Of a stretch of 64,000 nt of DNA, positions 53,335-61,111 are shown in pieces. The first letter of the stretch is position 1; every line of letters begins with the position of its first letter. Source of the DNA: Kofleriaceae bacterium. GTDB lineage: Bacteria > Myxococcota_A > Polyangia > Haliangiales > Haliangiaceae. The stretch is from assembly GCA_025357755.1 (NCBI GenBank), contig JANXOP010000079.1, positions 1 through 64,000 on the forward strand, read 5' to 3'. The notes beneath the pieces were generated by a model, which worked only from the letters and a program-made list of their open reading frames with translations, was not told the DNA's origin and did not search any database. A program made the position numbers and the translations under genes.

Positions 53335-54215
53335 CGCTGCCATCCGACGAGTAAGGCGCCGCCATCGCGCTCGAGCTTCGCGTCGATCGTGATGCTCGAG
53401 TGCGTCCGGAGGGCGAGGTACGTCCCGAGGCCCGTGACGATCGCGCCCCCGATCCAGAGCCCGACGGTGAGCTCGCGCCAGCTGTCGAAGCTGCTCGAAT
53501 TCCGATCGTACGACTGCGTCGAGGTGCTCAGCTCATCGCGCAGCGAATGCAGCTTCGTCACGTCGATGACGACGCCCGTGATCCCGAGCGCGAGCCCCCC
53601 GCCGACGACGATCCACGGCAGCTTCGACGGCGAGGGCACGACAGGCTCGCGCAGCTTCACGCTCCCGGGTGCGACGAGCTGTACGCGCACGAGCTGCGCA
53701 TCGCGGTTCTTCACCTCGACCTCGCGCTGTGCGTCGAGATAGCCGGGCGCCCGGACCGAGAGCGTGTAGCGCCCCGGCACCAGATGGATCGTGCCGCGAC
53801 CGGCGAGCTCGTCGGGAAGAAAGCCGGTGATCGAGATCTCGGGTTGCGCCGCGGCCGGCGTGACATCGATCGTGATCTTCGCGACGTTTTGATCGCGCAG
53901 CTTCTGGGCGAGCTGACCTTCGGCCTCGCCGAGCCAGGTCGGCAGCGGATCGCTCGCGTTCGCACGCGCGTGGCACTTCGCGAAGAACAGCTCGGACTGT
54001 GCCCACAGCTCGCGGCGGAGATACGCGAGGCCGATGAAGCACGCGTTCTCGGCGCGGGGATGCTGCGCATCGGCCTGCTTGAACGCATTGATCGCCTGGC
54101 TCCAATCACCGCGCTTGGCCAGATCCTGGCCCTTGACGACGAGGTCCTCGCTGCTATCCGCGTGCGCTGTCGACGAGGCAATCGTCCACACTCCGAGCAG
54201 CACGAGACACCTCAT
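53331..54215 (-). CDS. TPR/PEGA-domain membrane protein
   Basis: A 294-residue protein with a signal peptide (LLGVWTIASSTAHA). TPR-like helices (LVVKGQDLAKRGDWSQAINAFKQADAQHPRAENACFIGLAYLRREL) lie at about 20-80. A PEGA-type domain follows at about 110-180 (ITIDVTPAAAQPEISITGF...GTIHLVPGRYTLSVRAPGYLDAQREV). Two hydrophobic spans (LPWIVVGGGLALGITGVVI; VGLWIGGAIVTGLGTYLAL) close the protein. The same TPR-PEGA-membrane plan appears in the kinase partner at 11937-13592. First gene of the operon with the Kelch and propeller lipoproteins. Confidence 0.82.
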   Translation of the reverse strand: MRCLVLLGVWTIASSTAHADSSEDLVVKGQDLAKRGDWSQAINAFKQADAQHPRAENACFIGLAYLRRELWAQSELFFAKCHARANASDPLPTWLGEAEGQLAQKLRDQNVAKITIDVTPAAAQPEISITGFLPDELAGRGTIHLVPGRYTLSVRAPGYLDAQREVEVKNRDAQLVRVQLVAPGSVKLREPVVPSPSKLPWIVVGGGLALGITGVVIDVTKLHSLRDELSTSTQSYDRNSSSFDSWRELTVGLWIGGAIVTGLGTYLALRTHSSITIDAKLERDGGALLVGWQR

Positions 54216-54337
54216 CTAATGCATATCGTAGAACAAACTGTCTTGCGAAGGCCCCCTCCAACGAGCCCAATAATAATGACGGGGAGGGAGGGAATGCCGA
54301 CTTGCGTCCCTCGGTTTGACGCGGCAGGATGCCCGCG

Positions 54338-55246
54338 ATGAAGACCCTCTCCACTGTGTTCTTGGCAGCCAGCCTGGTGACGGCGCTCGGCTGCCAGAAC
54401 GATTCGAAGCTCGACAAGGGCGGTACGGCCAGCAGCAACGGCGGCGGCGGCGGCGATCTCGAGTCGCGAGTCAAGAAGCTCGAAGCGGAGCAGGCCAAGC
54501 ACGCCGAGGCGCTCGACTTCCTCGACAAGGTCTACGCGCAGCAGAAGACGCAGGCGGATCAGCAGGAGCGCGAAGAGCCGGCTCCGGACGCGGTCTTTGC
54601 CGTCGATATCGCGCCCGATCTCGCGGCCGGTCAGGTCGAGGGTCCGGCGAACGCGCCCGTCACGATCGTCGAGGCCTTCGACTTCGCGTGCCCGTACTGC
54701 CGCCAGGTCTCGACGACGCTCGAGAGCCTCGTCAAGAGCTACAACGGCAAGGTCCGCGTCGTGTTCAAGAACATGGTCGTCCACCCGCAGGTCGCCACCA
54801 CGGCGCACCTCGCGAGCTGCGCCGCTGCGAAGCAGGGCAAGTACCCGGTGTTCAAGAATGCGCTCTGGGAGAAGGGCTTCGATCCCTACGCGGCCGCGCG
54901 TGATCCTTCCAAGCTCGGCGAAGAGAACATCGTCGCGATCGCGAAGGGCGTCGGCCTCGATGTCGACAAGCTCAAGACCGACATGAAGTCGGACGAGTGC
55001 AAGAAGTCGCTCGATACCGACATGGCCGAGCTCGCGAAGTTCCACGTCAACTCGACGCCGACCCTGTTCGTCAACGGCACGCACGTCGGCGGCGCGCTCC
55101 CCGAGGCGCAGTTCAAGGCGATGATCGACGACAAGCTCAAGGCGGTCGAGGCCTCGGGCGTCGCGCCGGCCGATTACTACGAGAAGGAAGTGATGGGAAA
55201 GGGCGAGAAGCAGTTCCGCTCGAAGAAGGACCCGAAGCCGAGCTGA
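54338..55246 (+). CDS. DsbA-like thioredoxin-fold lipoprotein
   Basis: A 302-residue lipoprotein (LVTALGC). A Gly-rich linker leads into a ~40-residue coiled coil (LESRVKKLEAEQAKHAEALDFLDKVYAQQKTQAD), then a DsbA/thioredoxin fold with a CPYC active site at about 118-121 (VEAFDFACPYCRQVSTTLESL). The cis-proline segment STPTLFVNGTHVGG follows. It should form or shuffle disulfides on the periplasmic side. ATG at 54338 is preferred to TTG/ATG nine bases earlier. An intrinsic terminator follows. Confidence 0.9.
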   Translation: MKTLSTVFLAASLVTALGCQNDSKLDKGGTASSNGGGGGDLESRVKKLEAEQAKHAEALDFLDKVYAQQKTQADQQEREEPAPDAVFAVDIAPDLAAGQVEGPANAPVTIVEAFDFACPYCRQVSTTLESLVKSYNGKVRVVFKNMVVHPQVATTAHLASCAAAKQGKYPVFKNALWEKGFDPYAAARDPSKLGEENIVAIAKGVGLDVDKLKTDMKSDECKKSLDTDMAELAKFHVNSTPTLFVNGTHVGGALPEAQFKAMIDDKLKAVEASGVAPADYYEKEVMGKGEKQFRSKKDPKPS

Positions 55247-55251
55247 TCGCC

Positions 55252-55277
55252 AGCCCGCCTCGTGCGGGCTTTTTATT
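55252..55277 (+). terminator. Rho-independent terminator after the DsbA-like gene
   Basis: AGCCCGC (55252-55258), loop CTCGT, GCGGGCT (55264-55270), then TTTTATT. It begins five bases after the stop. Its T-run contains the stop codon of the convergent DUF3108-like gene. Confidence 0.9.
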
Positions 55278-56139
55278 GTCGCAAGCGCGCCCCGACGCCG
55301 GGCGCGTAGTCCGTGATCTCGAGCTTGATGTCGCCGTAGTCGGTCTTCGCGACGTTCTGCAACGGCACTCGACCATCGTCGTCGCTGATCCACACCGAGA
55401 AGTCGCGGGGCGTATCGCCGACCGGCTGGTTGTTGCGATCGACCTTGAACGTGTGACCGTCGAGTTGGATCGCCGGGAAGTCGCCGATCGCGGTGGTCAG
55501 CGTGGTCTTCCCTTTGACCTTCATCTCGACGTGCCACATGTACCGGCTGCGCATGACCTCGGCGGTGATCGTCGAGCCTGCCGGCGCGTCCCACGTACGC
55601 AGCGCGACGAGGAACGCGTTGTAGTCCCACACATCGGGCAGCGAAACGTGCTGCGGCTCGGGGACCGGCGCGGCATCGTTGACGTGAAAATCGACCGGTA
55701 CGAGATCGTTCGCACGCTCGAAGAACCGGGCATCGGTGCGCTCTTTGTCGTCACCCTTGCTCGCGAACTCGTCCGTCGTCCAGCGCAGAGGGCGGCCGGT
55801 CTCGACATCGATCCACGAGGTGAAGTAGTCATCGACCTTCGCGACCATCTGCGCGAGACCGATCGCCTTCGCGTGGCTCTGCACGGTGATCGCCTTCTTG
55901 CCGCCGACCTCGGTGGCTTCGCCGATCGCGAAGTCGTAGGTCGCTAGCTCCATGCCTTGGAGCTGGAGCCGATACGACATGTGCTCGCCGGGCGTGACCA
56001 GCGGTGGGCCTATGCCAAACCGGTCATTCGGGATAGCCGCGCCCGACCCGGCTTTCGGAAGGGTCGGAGCGGTCGGCGCGCTTCCGCAGCCCCAGGCGAA
56101 GGCGGACAGGACCGTCGAGAGACAGGCTAGGCGTAGCAC
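55273..56139 (-). CDS. DUF3108-like lipoprotein
   Basis: A 288-residue lipoprotein (VLSAFAWGC, Cys18). The body follows the DUF3108 pattern: FGIGPPLVTPGEHMSYRLQLQGMELATYDFAIGEA, VDDYFTSWIDVETGRPLRWTTDE, WHVEMKVKGKTTLTTAIGDFPAIQLDG and FSVWISDDDGRVPLQ. These proteins are secreted beta-rich proteins, possibly lipid-binding. Function unknown. It converges on the DsbA-like gene and shares its terminator region. Confidence 0.78.
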   Translation of the reverse strand: MLRLACLSTVLSAFAWGCGSAPTAPTLPKAGSGAAIPNDRFGIGPPLVTPGEHMSYRLQLQGMELATYDFAIGEATEVGGKKAITVQSHAKAIGLAQMVAKVDDYFTSWIDVETGRPLRWTTDEFASKGDDKERTDARFFERANDLVPVDFHVNDAAPVPEPQHVSLPDVWDYNAFLVALRTWDAPAGSTITAEVMRSRYMWHVEMKVKGKTTLTTAIGDFPAIQLDGHTFKVDRNNQPVGDTPRDFSVWISDDDGRVPLQNVAKTDYGDIKLEITDYAPGVGARLRQ

Positions 56140-56250
56140 TCGGCAAGCCTAGCGCACTCGGTAAGACCGCGAAACCGTTGGCACGGAACGTCACAACGGC
56201 TCACTCGATCATCTTGGGTTTGTTACGACGTGCTGGTAAGGTCCGCGCCA

Positions 56251-56266
56251 ATCGCTCGTTAGCGAT
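56251..56266 (+). other. Leader hairpin ahead of korA
   Basis: ATCGCT, loop CGTT, AGCGAT (56251-56266), 17 bases before the korA ATG. GAGGTAG, the likely ribosome-binding site, lies just after it at about 56273. It may influence translation; no known class. Confidence 0.3.
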
Positions 56267-56283
56267 CTAGTAGAGGTAGCTCG

Positions 56284-58158
<1,875 letters not shown>

Positions 58159-58160
58159 TC

Positions 58161-59186
58161 ATGACCGAAACAGTAAAGCTCAAGCTCTCGAAGAAAGACC
58201 TGGAGACCGACCAGGATGTTCGCTGGTGTCCGGGCTGCGGTGACTACGCGATCCTCGCGACGGTCCAGCGCACGCTCGCGAACCTCGGCATCAAGCGCGA
58301 GAACACGGTCTTTGTTTCGGGCATCGGCTGTTCGAGCCGGTTCCCGTACTACATGAACACGTACGGGTTCCACACCATCCACGGCCGCGCGCCGACGGTC
58401 GCGTCGGGGCTCAAGATCACGCGCCCCGATCTCGATGTCTGGGTGATCACCGGCGATGGCGACGGGCTCTCGATCGGTGGCAATCACATGGTCCATGCGC
58501 TCCGCCGCAACATGGATCTCAAGATCATCCTGTTCAACAACCAGATCTACGGCCTCACGAAGGGGCAGTACTCGCCGACCTCGGTCGTCGGTACGCGCGC
58601 GCCCTCGACGCCGACCGGCTCGATCGATCACCCGCTCAACCCGATCAGCCTCGCGTTGGGTGTCGGCGCCACGTTCGTCGCGCGCGCGGCAGACACGGAT
58701 GCCAAGGGCATGGCGAAGATCCTCGAGGAGGCCTACCGCCACAAGGGCGCGGTGTTCATCGAGATGCTCCAGAACTGCCCGGTCTTCAACGACGGCATCT
58801 GGGAGGGCTTGAAGGACGATCCGGCGAACAAGCAGCTGATCCTTCAAGAGGGCAAGCCGCTCTTGTTCGCGAACGGCACCAAGGGCATCAAGCTCGGTGT
58901 TGGCCTCGTGCCGGAGATCGTCGACGTGATCGACGGCGACACCAGCCAGCTCCTCGTTCACACCGAGAAGGGCTCGCCGCTCTACGCGAACTTGCTCGCA
59001 CAGCTCGTCACGCCGGACTTTCCGATGCCGATGGGCGTGCTCTATCGCACCGACAAGTCGACCTACGATCAGCAGGCCAATGCCCAGGTCGCCGACGCGA
59101 TCGCGAAACAGGGTCCCGGCGACCTCGCAAAGCTGATGTACTCGGGGATGGTATGGGAAGTCGGCGCGGACGGTACGCGGCACTAA
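58161..59186 (+). CDS. korB: 2-oxoacid:ferredoxin oxidoreductase, beta subunit
   Basis: A 341-residue TPP-binding beta subunit. WCPGCGDYAIL carries the Cys pair of the 4Fe-4S site together with later Cys (GIGCSSRFP). The thiamine motif is GDGDGLSIGGNHMVHALRRNMDLKIILFNNQIYGLTKGQYSPTS (GDG...NN). It forms the enzyme with korA, upstream by two bases. The end overlaps a lipoprotein gene by 34 bases. The substrate is most likely 2-oxoglutarate. Confidence 0.95.
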   Translation: MTETVKLKLSKKDLETDQDVRWCPGCGDYAILATVQRTLANLGIKRENTVFVSGIGCSSRFPYYMNTYGFHTIHGRAPTVASGLKITRPDLDVWVITGDGDGLSIGGNHMVHALRRNMDLKIILFNNQIYGLTKGQYSPTSVVGTRAPSTPTGSIDHPLNPISLALGVGATFVARAADTDAKGMAKILEEAYRHKGAVFIEMLQNCPVFNDGIWEGLKDDPANKQLILQEGKPLLFANGTKGIKLGVGLVPEIVDVIDGDTSQLLVHTEKGSPLYANLLAQLVTPDFPMPMGVLYRTDKSTYDQQANAQVADAIAKQGPGDLAKLMYSGMVWEVGADGTRH

Positions 59187-60475
59187 TTTTTCTCGGCGCA
59201 TGCTCGGTGGGCGCGCCACCAGGGTTCTCCGTAGGGACCTCGTGGACCGCGCCACTGATCGGCCCGCTCGAGAATGGTGAGCTGCTCGTACCGGTGTTCG
59301 TCAACGGCGCCGGGCCGTACATCTTCGCGATCGATCCGGACGCACCGGTCTCGATCGTCGAGGATCACGTGGTCAAAGAAGCGAAGCTGATCGTCGATAC
59401 CGGCGGGCGCATGCTCGACGAATCGGACACCAGCCGGCCGCGGTTCTACGCCGAGACGCTCGGCATCGAGATCGGCTCGCTCACGGTCGAGCGCCGCGAT
59501 ACCGAGATCGTGACCGACCACGTCTACGATCTCGACGGCCGCCAGATCGATGGCGTGATCGGGCACGACATCGTCAGCGATTCGGTCGCGTTCGAATTCG
59601 ACCGCGATCGGGGGCTCGTCACCGTGATGACCTCGACGGACGCGGCCGCTGCCGTGCCCGGGTTCGGCGGCCAGGCCGTGCCCTGGAAGAAGCTGACCGC
59701 GCAGATGAAGAGCATCCACACGCAGCCGATCGCGCGCCGGCTGGTCGACGCGCAGATCGATGGCGCCACGTACACGCTGCACGTCGATTTCGGTGCACCG
59801 GCGAGCCAGCTCCAGGAGCGCGCATGGCCGACCGCGAAGCTCGCCATCGCCGAGCGCCACGGCACGGTCACCGACGAGGTTGGCGTGCCGCGATCGATCG
59901 ACAAGGTCGGGACGGCCGAGACCGTGACCGTCGGCGCGACCACGGCACACCGGGTCGAGTTCATCCCGTTCCGCGACAAGCGCTGGCACGACGAAGACTT
60001 CGAAGGGACGCTCGGCCTCGATTTCTTCCGCGATCAGACCGTGCTCGTCGACCTCGACCACGACACCTACTACACCAAGCCGCGCGGCGACCTCGCAGCG
60101 ACTACCGCCGCCCGGATCGCGCGCTGGCAAACGCTGCTGTTGCCGGCGTGCACGCACGTGGGTTGCGCCTCGGTCAACGTGATCGATCCGCTCGCCGCGA
60201 TGCCCGCCGAAACGAGGCCGGCGCAGCACCCCGGCGTGGTGATTTCGGTCGTGCGGGACCCCGCCGCCGCGCACCTCCCGCTCGAGGTCGTGCTGTCGGT
60301 CACCGCCCCGGGTGCGGACCCCCGCCGGCTCGTCGCGAACCTCCCGGCGTCGGTGGACCGGGCGATGACCCACCTCCCATCCGGATATGTCGGGGCGACC
60401 GTCACGGTCATCGATGCGAGTCCGTTCCCGCGAGCGTGTCCCACGAGCGATGGTTGCGTTGACGAGTTGAGATAA
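59153..60475 (+). CDS. Retropepsin-like two-lobe lipoprotein
   Basis: A 440-residue lipoprotein (ALIFLGAC, Cys17). Two lobes resemble retroviral-type aspartic proteases. Lobe one: LVPVFVNGAGPYIFAIDPDAPVSIV and IDGVIGHDIV. Lobe two: VDAQIDGATYTLHVDFGAPASQL and FEGTLGLDFFRDQTVLVDLDHDT. The DTG-like Asp is kept in both lobes (DPDA, DFGA), but the T and G are changed in lobe one and the T in lobe two. Protease activity is therefore uncertain. It starts inside korB by ATG at 59153, so it may be read with kor, although no metabolic link is obvious. Confidence 0.75.
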   Translation: MGSRRGRYAALIFLGACSVGAPPGFSVGTSWTAPLIGPLENGELLVPVFVNGAGPYIFAIDPDAPVSIVEDHVVKEAKLIVDTGGRMLDESDTSRPRFYAETLGIEIGSLTVERRDTEIVTDHVYDLDGRQIDGVIGHDIVSDSVAFEFDRDRGLVTVMTSTDAAAAVPGFGGQAVPWKKLTAQMKSIHTQPIARRLVDAQIDGATYTLHVDFGAPASQLQERAWPTAKLAIAERHGTVTDEVGVPRSIDKVGTAETVTVGATTAHRVEFIPFRDKRWHDEDFEGTLGLDFFRDQTVLVDLDHDTYYTKPRGDLAATTAARIARWQTLLLPACTHVGCASVNVIDPLAAMPAETRPAQHPGVVISVVRDPAAAHLPLEVVLSVTAPGADPRRLVANLPASVDRAMTHLPSGYVGATVTVIDASPFPRACPTSDGCVDELR

Positions 60476-60487
60476 GATGCCGCGGTC

Positions 60488-61111
60488 ATGACCGCGCACG
60501 TCGTATCCCCGGAAGAAGTCGAGAAGACCATCGCCGCGTTCACGCGCCTCGATCAAAAGGGCGACAAGAAGGCGATGAACAAGCTCGCGCAGCGGCTCCA
60601 AAAAGAGCAGCCGAACTTGCTCCAACATGCCGCCGCCGTTCGCACCGAGCATGGCGACGCGGTCGGTGAAGCCGCCGTGTTCTACGCGACGCTGATCTGG
60701 GCGATGTTCGATCGCGGCGATGACGGCACGCTGCCGCGGATCACCCAGCAGAACCTCAACGACGCCGATCAGGTCGTGACCTCGGCGCTCGCTCGCCTGC
60801 CGGGTCTCGCCGAGCTCCCGCCACAAGAGCGCGTCGCGCCCGAGCTCGTCGGCACGCAGCCGCACATCTACGCGAAGCTGGCCGAGCTCCTCGCCGAGGA
60901 TGTGAAGGAAGCCGCGATGACCGTCGAGACCGCTTCGACGATCATCAAGCCGACCGAAGTCGTGATCGAAGCCTTCGACGCGGCGGTCAACGGTCGTCGC
61001 AAGGGTCAGCAGCAGGGAACGGTCGTCTCGACGGACAAGACCGGTCGCAACGAACCTTGCCCGTGCGGCTCGGGCAAGAAGTTCAAGAAGTGCCACGGCG
61101 TCGCGGCGTAG
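60488..61111 (+). CDS. SEC-C-motif protein
   Basis: A 207-residue soluble protein. Residues 1-170 are helical ([29 protein letters not shown] and [15 protein letters not shown]). The C-terminus is a SEC-C zinc-binding motif, [17 protein letters not shown], as at the end of SecA. Such small SEC-C proteins may bind ribosomes or SecB/translocation factors. Starts 12 bases after the lipoprotein gene and its stop abuts the convergent kinase gene with no gap. Confidence 0.9.
   Translation: MTAHVVSPEEVEKTIAAFTRLDQKGDKKAMNKLAQRLQKEQPNLLQHAAAVRTEHGDAVGEAAVFYATLIWAMFDRGDDGTLPRITQQNLNDADQVVTSALARLPGLAELPPQERVAPELVGTQPHIYAKLAELLAEDVKEAAMTVETASTIIKPTEVVIEAFDAAVNGRRKGQQQGTVVSTDKTGRNEPCPCGSGKKFKKCHGVAA

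Noticed and set aside
54254-54288. CCCTCC/GGAGGG pairing between the TPR-PEGA and DsbA-like genes
   Set aside because: Only six pairs across a 23-base loop next to a G-rich run; could be chance in a divergent promoter region.
59183-61096. 637-codon antisense frame across the retropepsin-like and SEC-C genes
   Set aside because: Both sense genes have clear motifs; the frame is a composition artefact.
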